From Mangrovimicrobium sediminis (GTDB taxonomy: Bacteria; Pseudomonadota; Gammaproteobacteria; Pseudomonadales; Halieaceae), in assembly GCF_004745945.1 (NCBI RefSeq), contig NZ_SRLE01000014.1, positions 62,001-126,000 on the forward strand: DNA of 64,000 bases, in the 5' to 3' direction. The position numbers and the translations under genes were made by a program. Shown here piece by piece: positions 56,912 through 64,000 of this stretch (position 1 is its first letter; every line of letters begins with the position of its first letter). Below the pieces are notes generated by a model that worked only from the letters and a program-made list of their open reading frames with translations, did not search any database and was not told the origin of the DNA.

Positions 56912-58729
56912 TCAGGCGGCGCGCTCGCCGCCCATCTGCTCGCGCAGCGCTTGCGTCGCCGCGATATCCACTGCCAGGTCGAAGTCCTCGACGGTGCCGG
57001 TGAAGACCACGCCGTACTTCTCACGCGCCCGCTCGACACTGACGATCTCGTCGAGCACGTCCTCTTTCACCGCCTCCGGGTTGCGCATGATGGCCGGTTC
57101 GAAACCGGCGCCGCCGCCATACTGGTAGGCGATCACCGAGCCCGAGGGCAGCATCTCGTTGGCCGAGACATCGATATGCACCTCGTCGGGGGCGCCGACA
57201 CGGAAGCGGTTGGAATAGGGGCTGGCGTCGTCGCCGCCGCACATGCCGCGCAGCGGGTGGTCGACGGTGACCATCCAGGTCATCGCCGTGGTCGGCGCCA
57301 GCACCTGCTTGACGTTGAGGCTGCCGGGCTGGCCGCGCCAGCGGCCGGCGCCCTCGGAGTCCTGCACCATCTCGCGGCTCATATTGAGCATGGGGAAGCG
57401 CGCCTCAGCGTCCTCCACCTGCGACAGCAGCAGGTTGCCCAGCGCCGCCGGGCAGGAGCCCCAGCCGTCCATGCCCTCTACCGCGGAGGAGTCATGGGTG
57501 CGCGAATCCACGCCCTGGTCCAGCCACATGCGGCCGAGTTGGTCGAAGCCGATGACCGCGTTGGGCATGCCCATCTTGTACACCTGCGGCGCCGCGCGCC
57601 CGGGCACGATGCCGGACAGCGCCACACACACCGCCTCGGTGATCTCGCAGGCCGGGTGGAAGGAACCCAGCGCGGCGGGCTTGTTCGGCGGCGGGTGCGC
57701 GATGCAACCCTCGGGGATGATCATCTCCACCGCGTTGAAGAAGCCCTCGTTCTTGTTGATGGTCGGGTCCATCATGGCGACCACCTGGGTCATCACGTAG
57801 CCGCGGCTGTTGCCGAAGGTGTTCCACACGCCGACCAGTTCCTGGCGGTCGTCGGTACCGGTGAGGTCCACGGTGAGCTTGTCGCCTGCAACCTTGCAGG
57901 CCACGTGCACGCGAATGTCCTTGTGCTTGCCGATACTGTCGTGGTCGATGTACACGTCGGCCTCGTAGACGCCGTCGGGCCACGCGGAAACTTCTTCGCG
58001 CACGCGCTTCTCGGTGTGCTCCACGTTGTAGTTGATCGCCGCCTTGACCTTGTCGGAGCCCCACTTGCGGATCAGGTCGGTCATCAGGCGCACCGAGTGC
58101 TGCACGCCGCCGATCATCGCCGCGAGGTCGCCAGCGAACTCGGGCAGGCGGTTATTGCGCACCACCATGTCGAACACGTCCTGGCGCATGACGCCGCGGT
58201 GCACCAGCTTCAGGCAGGGGAAGGCCATGCCCTCGGTGTAGATGTCGGTGGCCTCGAGGGTGAAGCCGCCCGGGTCCTTGCCGCCGGTGTCGCCCTGGTG
58301 GGCCTGCAGGCACTGCACCATGATCAGCTCGCCCGCGTCGTCGTAGATCGGCGCGTAGACGTTGTAGTCGGGCAGGTGACCGCCGCCGTAGTCGGGGTCG
58401 TTGGCGAGGAAGACGTCGCCCGGACCCCAGTCATAGTCGTGCTGGCGGTCGAGGCCGTAGCGCACGGTCAGGCCGGTGACGAAGGTCAGGTGCGGCGTGC
58501 CGATGGCGGCGCCGGCGAGGCGGCCGTGGGCATCGACGATACTGCCGTTGCGCTCGTTGGACTGGTTGATGATTGCCGACGATGCGGCGCGCCCGAGGTA
58601 GGTAGCGGCCTCGAAACAGATCGTCTCCATACCGCCGCGGATAATGGCCGCGGTGACGGGGTCGACGGTCGCTGATGTGGGCAGGGGCTCGCGCCTGGCG
58701 GCGAGTTTGCGGTTCAACTCATAGGACAT
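56912..58729 (-). CDS. Hydantoinase B family (ketone-carboxylase-like large subunit)
   Basis: The 605-residue protein has the HyuB hallmark FLANDPDYGGGHLPDYNV with likely metal-binding Asp/His residues. It also has QAHQGDTGGKDPGG and the C-terminal GGGAGFEPAIMR. HyuB-type subunits form the active site with HyuA. GGGAGGAA stands before ATG 58729. It is the first gene of the HyuB-HyuA-CoA-transferase-CoA-transferase unit. An inverted repeat (58840-58853) in its promoter shares a 10-mer with the IclR promoter. Confidence 0.9.
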   Translation of the reverse strand: MSYELNRKLAARREPLPTSATVDPVTAAIIRGGMETICFEAATYLGRAASSAIINQSNERNGSIVDAHGRLAGAAIGTPHLTFVTGLTVRYGLDRQHDYDWGPGDVFLANDPDYGGGHLPDYNVYAPIYDDAGELIMVQCLQAHQGDTGGKDPGGFTLEATDIYTEGMAFPCLKLVHRGVMRQDVFDMVVRNNRLPEFAGDLAAMIGGVQHSVRLMTDLIRKWGSDKVKAAINYNVEHTEKRVREEVSAWPDGVYEADVYIDHDSIGKHKDIRVHVACKVAGDKLTVDLTGTDDRQELVGVWNTFGNSRGYVMTQVVAMMDPTINKNEGFFNAVEMIIPEGCIAHPPPNKPAALGSFHPACEITEAVCVALSGIVPGRAAPQVYKMGMPNAVIGFDQLGRMWLDQGVDSRTHDSSAVEGMDGWGSCPAALGNLLLSQVEDAEARFPMLNMSREMVQDSEGAGRWRGQPGSLNVKQVLAPTTAMTWMVTVDHPLRGMCGGDDASPYSNRFRVGAPDEVHIDVSANEMLPSGSVIAYQYGGGAGFEPAIMRNPEAVKEDVLDEIVSVERAREKYGVVFTGTVEDFDLAVDIAATQALREQMGGERAA

Positions 58730-58839
58730 GCTCTTATTCCTCCCGGGACGAGTGAATCCTCAGACGGCAAAGTCGTGCAACGATACACTAAACACCCTGT
58801 TGATAAGGCGACAGCAGATGAAAGCTGATTGACATTTGA

Positions 58840-58853
58840 CGCAATAATTTGCG
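58840..58853. promoter_or_regulatory. Inverted repeat upstream of HyuB
   Basis: CGCAA-TAAT-TTGCG is a perfect 5-4-5 inverted repeat 111 bases upstream of the HyuB start. Its right part, TAATTTGCGC (58845-58854), is identical to 15140-15149 in the IclR promoter. Confidence 0.45.
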
Positions 58854-58904
58854 CCTGCGGGCAGATTAATTTTCACCTGAGCGCACTCCATGTCACCCAG
58901 TAAC

Positions 58905-60065
58905 TCATTCCTGGCCGGTTTTTTCCCGCCAGCGGGCAAAGGCGAGGTCCGCGCCCTTCTGCCGCTCCTCGGCCATCTCCTCGAAGTCCTCGCGCAGGCG
59001 GTCGAAGGACTGCCGGCGCAGGCGGTTGACCCGCTCGAAGTGCGGCATAACGTGGCGGGCGTACAACTCGTAGGATTTCTTTGTAGCGCCCCACTCCGCC
59101 CAGTTGTGGGCCTGCAGCAGCAACACACCGAACTCGCCCTGCTTGGCGATCAGTTTCTCGACCATGGCGATGGCGTCCGCCGGCGTACCGATCACCGCGC
59201 GGCCGGCGTTGACCAGCAGGTCTACCGGGTCGCCGTTGCCGACCAGGCCGCCCATGCCCTTGGGCGCGACGCGGTCGAAGTACTCGCACCAGCGGGCCAG
59301 GCCCTCGCGCACGTCGGCGCGGGCCTGCTCGCGGGTCTCGGCGATATGCATGGGGGCGACCAGGCGCAGCTTGCGCGGGTCCATGGTCTGGCCGTGCTCG
59401 GCGGCCACCTGGTTGGCGATCTTCCAGTTCTCGCCGAGCACGTCGAAGCCGGCGGTCTCGGTGGCCGCCACGCACAGCATGCCCAGGCCGTACTTGCCCG
59501 CGGTCATGCCGCCGGAGGGCGTGATGGCGCTGGCCACCGCGACCTCCGGGTGCGGGTGTGAGTACGGCAGCAGGTGCACCCGCGCGCGCTCCAGGGTGTA
59601 CCAGGAGGACTTGTCGGTGACCTCCTCGCCGCGCAGCAGGCGCAGGATCACATCCAGCGCGCGGGCCATCATGTCGCGCTGCGCCTTGATGTCGATGCCC
59701 AGCATCTGCGCGTCGGTGGTCAACAGGCCGGGGCCGGCGCCGAACATGGTGCGCCCCATGGTCATGTGGTCCAGCTGGATGATGCGGTTGGCCACCATCA
59801 GCGGGTTGTGGAAGGGCAGCGACACCACCCCGGTACCGAGGCGGATACTGCGGGTGCGCTCCGCGGCGGCGGCGATCATCAGCTCCGGGGAGCAGATCGT
59901 CTCCCAGCCGGTGGAGTGGTGCTCGCCGAACCACGCCTCGCGAAAACCCAGTTGTTCGCACCACGCCACCAGTTCGATGTCCCGGCGCAGGGCGACCGTG
60001 GGGCTCTCGTCGATGTCGTGGTAGGGCGCAATAAACAGGCCGTGTTCCAGGAAGGGACGGTTCAT
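58905..60065 (-). CDS. LLM-class flavin-dependent monooxygenase, limonene monooxygenase-like
   Basis: The 386-residue TIM-barrel protein has LLM-family blocks: REAWFGEHHSTGWE near the start, LGTGVVSLPFHNPLMVANRI, and the GMTAGKYGLGML segment. It is of the long bacterial-luciferase-like type that includes limonene 1,2-monooxygenase and uses reduced FMN or F420. GAGGTG precedes ATG 60065. It lies between the aldo/keto reductase gene and the HyuB operon on the same strand. A Baeyer-Villiger or epoxidation step on a cyclic substrate is possible. Confidence 0.88.
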   Translation of the reverse strand: MNRPFLEHGLFIAPYHDIDESPTVALRRDIELVAWCEQLGFREAWFGEHHSTGWETICSPELMIAAAAERTRSIRLGTGVVSLPFHNPLMVANRIIQLDHMTMGRTMFGAGPGLLTTDAQMLGIDIKAQRDMMARALDVILRLLRGEEVTDKSSWYTLERARVHLLPYSHPHPEVAVASAITPSGGMTAGKYGLGMLCVAATETAGFDVLGENWKIANQVAAEHGQTMDPRKLRLVAPMHIAETREQARADVREGLARWCEYFDRVAPKGMGGLVGNGDPVDLLVNAGRAVIGTPADAIAMVEKLIAKQGEFGVLLLQAHNWAEWGATKKSYELYARHVMPHFERVNRLRRQSFDRLREDFEEMAEERQKGADLAFARWREKTGQE

Positions 60066-60116
60066 GCCGGTGTCACCTCGTTATCGTTATTCTCGTGGCC
60101 GGGCCGCGGGCGCCGC

Positions 60117-60152
60117 GTAAACGCCGGACGCGGCCGTCGGCATAGCGTTTAC
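60117..60152 (-). terminator. Hairpin over the aldo/keto reductase stop codon
   Basis: GTAAACGC (60117-60124) and GCGTTTAC (60145-60152) are exact complements around a GC-rich 20-base loop. The AKR stop codon lies in one arm. There is no U-tract, so a role in mRNA end formation is only suggested. Confidence 0.35.
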
Positions 60153-61210
60153 TTGCGCCCGCGGGCCACCGTCAGCGGCGGGTTCAGGCGCTGGAAACTG
60201 CGGTCGATGTAGTACGACAGGTACGGGTACGGCGGCCGCGTGGCACTCACCTCGTCGAGGCGCTGCACCTGCTCCGGGGTCAGCGACCAACCCACCGCGC
60301 CGAGATTGTCGCGCAACTGCTCCTCGTTGCGCGCACCGAGGATCACCGTGGCCACCGTGGGCCGCTGCAGCAGCCAGTTGAGCGATATCTGCGCCAGGCT
60401 TTTGCCGGTCTCGGCGGCGATCTCGTCGAGCACGTCGATGACGTTGAACATCAGCTCCTCGTCCACCGGCAACCCCCAGTGCGCCACCTGGCCCAGGCGG
60501 CTGCCCTCCGGCGCCGGCTGGTCGCGGCGCACCTTACCCGCCAGGCGGCCCCAGGCCAGCGGGCTCCAGACCATGGCGCCGACATTCTGGTCGTGGGCCA
60601 GGGGCATCAGGTCCCACTCGTAGTCGCGGGTGAGCAGCGAGTAGTGCACCTGGTGGGAGATGTAGCGCGGCCAGCCGTGGGCATCGGCAATGCCCAGCGA
60701 CTTCATCAGCTGCCAGCCGGTGAAGTTGGACACGCCGACGTAGCGCACCTTGCCGTCGCGCACCAGCGCATCCATGGTGGAGAGCACTTCCTCGATCGGC
60801 GTGTGGCCGTCGAAGCCGTGCAGCTGCAGCACGTCGATGTAATCGGTGTCCAGGCGCTTGAGCGCACCCTCCACCCCGCGGTGCAGGCGCAGCCGGGAGG
60901 AGCCGGATTCGTTGGGGCCGGGGCCCAGCGCCAGGCTCATCTTGGTGGTGATGATGAGCTTCTCGCGGCGGCCCTTGATGGCGCCGCCGAGGACCTCCTC
61001 GCAGGCGCCGTCGGAGTAAACGTCTGCGGCGTCGAACAGGTTGACCCCGGCCTCCAGGCAGATGTCAATCAGGCGGCTGGCCTGCTCCACGTCGGTGTCG
61101 CCAAAGGCGGAGAAAAACCGGCCGCTGCCGCCGAAGGTCGCGGCGCCAAAGCTCAGTACGGGCACCTGCAGGCCCGAGGCGCCGAGGTAGCGGTATTCCA
61201 TGTCAGACAT
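60149..61210 (-). CDS. Aldo/keto reductase
   Basis: The 353-residue AKR has the YRYLGASGLQVPVLSFG start, FDAADVYSDGACEEVLG (catalytic Asp and Tyr), Lys in KLIITTKMSL, and His in VLQLHGFDGH. The tetrad is complete. It reduces a ketone or aldehyde with NADPH. I chose ATG 61210, with GGGGAGG upstream. It is divergent from the AraC gene, whose promoter region holds a GTACG-type inverted repeat. Confidence 0.88.
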   Translation of the reverse strand: MSDMEYRYLGASGLQVPVLSFGAATFGGSGRFFSAFGDTDVEQASRLIDICLEAGVNLFDAADVYSDGACEEVLGGAIKGRREKLIITTKMSLALGPGPNESGSSRLRLHRGVEGALKRLDTDYIDVLQLHGFDGHTPIEEVLSTMDALVRDGKVRYVGVSNFTGWQLMKSLGIADAHGWPRYISHQVHYSLLTRDYEWDLMPLAHDQNVGAMVWSPLAWGRLAGKVRRDQPAPEGSRLGQVAHWGLPVDEELMFNVIDVLDEIAAETGKSLAQISLNWLLQRPTVATVILGARNEEQLRDNLGAVGWSLTPEQVQRLDEVSATRPPYPYLSYYIDRSFQRLNPPLTVARGRK

Positions 61211-61290
61211 CGGCGGCGTCGCCTCCCCTGTTATGGTTATGATTTTCTGGTCTGAAGCGTCCTGCGCAACCCCGGTATTAGGCCATATGC

Positions 61291-61303
61291 GTACGCTTCG
61301 TAC
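61291..61303. promoter_or_regulatory. Inverted repeat between AKR and AraC genes
   Basis: GTACG-CTT-CGTAC is a perfect 5-3-5 inverted repeat 81 bases upstream of the AKR start and 83 bases upstream of the AraC start. It is short and may be chance. Confidence 0.3.
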
Positions 61304-61385
61304 CCGACATCTCATGTGTTACCATCGACAGTCCACGCAAGCAATCCCGACTGCCCCCTGCCGGTTTGGCAAGGAGTATATAAAT

Positions 61386-62477
61386 ATGAACACGGGCGAG
61401 AATATCTTCTTCGGCGTCGACGGCCCGCTGGGCTCCATGCCGGTCAACGGCCAGATGCGCATCGCCAACCTGAGCGCCCTGCCCGGGCTGGTGCGCCGGC
61501 TCGGCGCGGACCCCACGCCGATCCTGGAACGCCACGATATCGATCCGCAGAACCTGGCCGACCCGGACCACTACGTCGAGTGCAAGTCGGTGGTCGACCT
61601 CTTCGAGTACTGCAGCAATACCTTCAACGATTCCCTGTTCGGCCTGCAGCTGGCGCAGATGCAGAACGCCGACGTGTTCGGCTGCGTCGCCGCCCTGTGC
61701 CGCTCCGCCGCCACCGTGCGCGAGTCGCTCAACTGCTTCATGGATTACATCCCCGTGGTGCACTCGCCGAACACCCTGCTGGAGATGGTCGAAGGCGAGA
61801 AGACCGCGGAGATCCGCTGGGGCCTGCGCACGGACCTCGGCCTCAACCGCCAGGCCAACTACCAGGCGGTGCTGCTGGACATGAAACTGCTGCGCCTGGT
61901 GGCCGGCGAGGCCTTCCGCCCGAGCTACGTCAACCTCGCGGTGGACGCGCGGCCGCGGGACATCCCGGAACTGGAGCGCACCCTGGGCTGCCGTTTCAAC
62001 CCGACCAAGGCGGACAACGCAATCGCCTTCCCCACCGCCCTGCTCGACCAGCCGGTAACCAGCGCCAACCGTACCGTGTTCCGCCTGCTCGGCGGTTACC
62101 TGCAACAGGTGAAGATGGCCTCGCGCACCAGCCTCGCGCAGCGCGTGGAGGACTACGTGCGCGGCAGCCTGTCCTCCGGTCACTGCTGCATCGAACACTG
62201 CGCGCGCAAGCTGAGCCTGTCCGTGCGCACCCTGCAGGCCCACCTCAGCGAGCAGGGCCTGGTGTTCTCCGAGATCCTCGAGCGCCAGCGCTACGACCTG
62301 GCGCGCGGCTACCTCGCCCGCGAGGACCTGACCCTGGACGACATCGCCGCCCTGCTCGGCTACGCGGAGCAGTCCAGCTTCGGCCGCGCCTTCAAGCGCT
62401 GGAGCGGCACCACGCCGAAACTCTACCGCCAGCAGCTGGGGCGGCGCGTACAGGGCGCTTCACTCGCGGCGCAATAA
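61386..62477 (+). CDS. AraC family regulator with arabinose-binding-domain-like N-terminus
   Basis: The 363-residue protein has the N-terminal Arabinose_bd-type domain (LVRRLGADPTPILERHDIDP onward). The C-terminal AraC HTH pair is CIEHCARKLSLSVRTLQAHL and LTLDDIAALLGYAEQSSFGR, ending FKRWSGTTPKLYR. This group often activates hydroxylase or dehydrogenase genes for hydrocarbons and fatty compounds. AGGAG precedes ATG 61386. It is divergent from the AKR-LLM series and is the probable activator of it. Confidence 0.9.
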   Translation: MNTGENIFFGVDGPLGSMPVNGQMRIANLSALPGLVRRLGADPTPILERHDIDPQNLADPDHYVECKSVVDLFEYCSNTFNDSLFGLQLAQMQNADVFGCVAALCRSAATVRESLNCFMDYIPVVHSPNTLLEMVEGEKTAEIRWGLRTDLGLNRQANYQAVLLDMKLLRLVAGEAFRPSYVNLAVDARPRDIPELERTLGCRFNPTKADNAIAFPTALLDQPVTSANRTVFRLLGGYLQQVKMASRTSLAQRVEDYVRGSLSSGHCCIEHCARKLSLSVRTLQAHLSEQGLVFSEILERQRYDLARGYLAREDLTLDDIAALLGYAEQSSFGRAFKRWSGTTPKLYRQQLGRRVQGASLAAQ

Positions 62478-62659
62478 CGCCTGCCCCTGGGCGCAACGCG
62501 CAGCGCGCGCGCAGGGCGCCCCTTGCCCCGCCCGGGGCGATTGCGTATAAACATCAGGCCTGTAATTCCCGCCCGGCACAGCGTGCCCGGCGGCACCCAT
62601 CCTACTAACAACATCGGGCCGCCCACGCGAGCCCGGGCAGCAAGCACGGAGACATTCGC

Positions 62660-63457
62660 ATGCCAGATTCATCATCCAAACCGGTCGCGCTGGTCACCGG
62701 CGCCAGTTCCGGTATCGGCGACGCCATCGCCCGCAAGTTCGCCGCCAACGGCTTCGACCTGGTGGTCGTGGCGCGGCGCCGCGAGCGGCTGGAGCAACTG
62801 GCCGCAGAACTCGCCGACCAGGCCCGCGTCGAGGTCGTGGTGGGCGACGTGACCGACCCGGCCACCGCGGACAACGCCGTCAAGGCGGCAATGGACGCCT
62901 TCGGCCACCTCGACTGCCTGGTGAACAACGCCGGCTCCGGCATCTGGGCGCCGGTGGGTGATACCACCGACGAGATGATGGACGAGGTCATCGACATCAG
63001 CCTGAAGGGCCCCTTCCGCTTCTGCCGCGCGGCGGTGAAAGTCATGCAGCCCGGCTCATCGATCATCAACATCGGCTCGGTATTCGGCGTCATCGGCGGC
63101 ATGACCGGGGGCGTGTACTGCGCGGTGAAAGCCGGCCTGATCGGCCTGACCCAGGCCATCGCCGCGGATTACGGCGCCAATGGCGTGCGCTGCAACGTGG
63201 TGGCGCCGGGCGTGATCCGCACCGAGATGACCGACGCCTTCTGGGAGGCCGAGCCGTTCCAGCGCAGCAACCAGGAACAGACCCCCTTCGACCGCGACGG
63301 CACCATGGCCGACGTGGCCAGCACGGTGTACTTCCTCGCCTCCGAGGGCGGCAGCTACATCAATGGCCAGACCATCGCCCTGGACGGCGGCTGGTCGACC
63401 ACCAAGTTCCTGTGCAAGGAGGCGCTGCTGGCGGAGCGGGTGCCGCAGCAGGGCTGA
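62660..63457 (+). CDS. Short-chain dehydrogenase/reductase
   Basis: The 265-residue SDR has the nucleotide loop VTGASSGIGDAIA, then VVVARRRERLE; Arg residues after strand 2 favour NADP. NNAGSGIW and the catalytic Ser/Tyr/Lys part, with IGSVFGVIGGMTGGVYCAVKAG, follow. The C-terminus SYINGQTIALDGGWST is typical of the classical subfamily. It acts on an alcohol or ketone. It lies downstream of the AraC gene by 182 bases on the same strand. Confidence 0.9.
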   Translation: MPDSSSKPVALVTGASSGIGDAIARKFAANGFDLVVVARRRERLEQLAAELADQARVEVVVGDVTDPATADNAVKAAMDAFGHLDCLVNNAGSGIWAPVGDTTDEMMDEVIDISLKGPFRFCRAAVKVMQPGSSIINIGSVFGVIGGMTGGVYCAVKAGLIGLTQAIAADYGANGVRCNVVAPGVIRTEMTDAFWEAEPFQRSNQEQTPFDRDGTMADVASTVYFLASEGGSYINGQTIALDGGWSTTKFLCKEALLAERVPQQG

Positions 63458-63547
63458 TTATCCGGCGGGGCCTGGCCCCGCGTTTTCCCCGACAACCTGT
63501 CGCGCCGCACCCCAGGCGCGACACGCCCCATCGCTGCGGGCGACCAC

Positions 63548-64000
63548 TCACTCGTAGCGGATATCCAGTACCTCGAGTCCAAAGGCCAGATCGCGTACTT
63601 CGTCATCGCCCTGGCTTGCGGCCTTCTCCCGCACCGTGTCTGTGTCCGGCACCGGCTCATGACGCAATTCGATCGTCACCACGTAGGGCGACGCCAGCCG
63701 GTGTCGATCCAGCCGCAACTCGAACTCGCGAAGATCCTGCGTGCCCATGTCCTCGCCGTTCACTGACAGGCGGGTCGCGGTGTGCGCGCCGAAGTAGCGT
63801 CCGGCGATCTTCATCACCAGCGTGTCCCAGGACAGCGACCACAGGGCGAACTCGACCCGGCCACGTATTACCGACAAGCCACCGTGGGACCACACACCCC
63901 ACTGCTCGGGCTCGTACCAGCCCTCGACCAGCAGGTGAGAAAAAGAACGCCAGCGGCGGGAGTGCCGCGGCAGCAGTGCGATACCGCCGTAGCGGGAGAG
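63548..64000 (-). CDS. C-terminal part of an unknown protein (5' end outside window)
   Basis: The minus-strand frame stays open to the window edge, so only the last about 150 residues are visible. The readable part, including HLLVEGWYEPEQWGVWSHG and SLSWDTLVMKIAGRYFG, looks like a beta-sandwich domain as seen at the ends of some membrane glycosyltransferases and polysaccharide proteins. The end is charged (DIRYE). No catalytic motif is seen, and the family is uncertain. Confidence 0.55.
   Translation of the reverse strand, partial: LSRYGGIALLPRHSRRWRSFSHLLVEGWYEPEQWGVWSHGGLSVIRGRVEFALWSLSWDTLVMKIAGRYFGAHTATRLSVNGEDMGTQDLREFELRLDRHRLASPYVVTIELRHEPVPDTDTVREKAASQGDDEVRDLAFGLEVLDIRYE

Noticed and set aside
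55114-57003. 629-codon plus-strand frame opposite HyuA
   Set aside because: Shadow of a high-GC gene with no protein-family features.

Overview
The window is high-GC DNA from a Gram-negative bacterium. It encodes outer-membrane barrels, a TonB-dependent receptor, two lipoproteins, a PEP-CTERM-type protein and a fused indolepyruvate:ferredoxin oxidoreductase. The gene content fits a marine gammaproteobacterium of the Halieaceae/Spongiibacteraceae kind, but that placement is inferred and not proven. I saw no rRNA, tRNA, CRISPR array, transposase or phage gene. Both edges cut through genes.

Layout. (1) 1-5937: two outer-membrane proteins and three exported hydrolases (beta-lactamase-fold serine hydrolase, M20 peptidase, metal-dependent amidohydrolase), all on the + strand and closely spaced; this looks like a periplasmic amide/peptide hydrolysis and uptake operon. 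(2) 6095-10574: a lipoprotein, a DSP-type tyrosine phosphatase, small membrane proteins, a cupin and a Nu-class-like GST. (3) 10646-17075: a DUF1214-like protein plus sulfotransferase pair divergent from a TetR gene with palindromic operators, a TauD dioxygenase divergent from an IclR gene, and an alpha/beta hydrolase. (4) 17180-24288, minus strand: Rieske oxygenase, Rieske ferredoxin, two acyl-CoA dehydrogenases, an AcuI-like reductase and an acyl-CoA ligase; divergently, a VOC protein, fused IorAB and a nitronate-monooxygenase-family flavoprotein. (5) 29996-39668: mixed genes, including a lipase / RoxA-like di-heme cytochrome c / catalase-like locus, an MBL hydrolase and a GGDEF sensor. (6) 39979-63457: a second catabolic block with two P450s, two further ferredoxins, MFS, SDRs, a crotonase, a 3-ketosteroid delta1-dehydrogenase-like flavoprotein, a TonB receptor, AraC regulators, two family III CoA-transferases, a hydantoinase/ketone-carboxylase-like A/B pair, an LLM flavin monooxygenase and an aldo/keto reductase.

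How the genes may work together. Blocks 3, 4 and 6 look like a catabolic island for a polycyclic or alicyclic lipid such as a steroid or terpenoid. Uptake would use the TonB receptor and MFS. Oxygenation would use P450s, the Rieske enzyme, TauD and LLM proteins. Ring dehydrogenation would use the KstD-like enzyme, followed by CoA activation (ligase, CoA-transferases) and beta-oxidation (paired acyl-CoA dehydrogenases, crotonase). A site matching the published KstR consensus lies upstream of the first P450. The actual substrate cannot be fixed from sequence alone. The most unusual arrangements are the HyuB-HyuA-CoA-transferase-CoA-transferase operon, the lipase/RoxA-like/catalase-like locus, and a set of near-perfect palindromes in the promoter regions.
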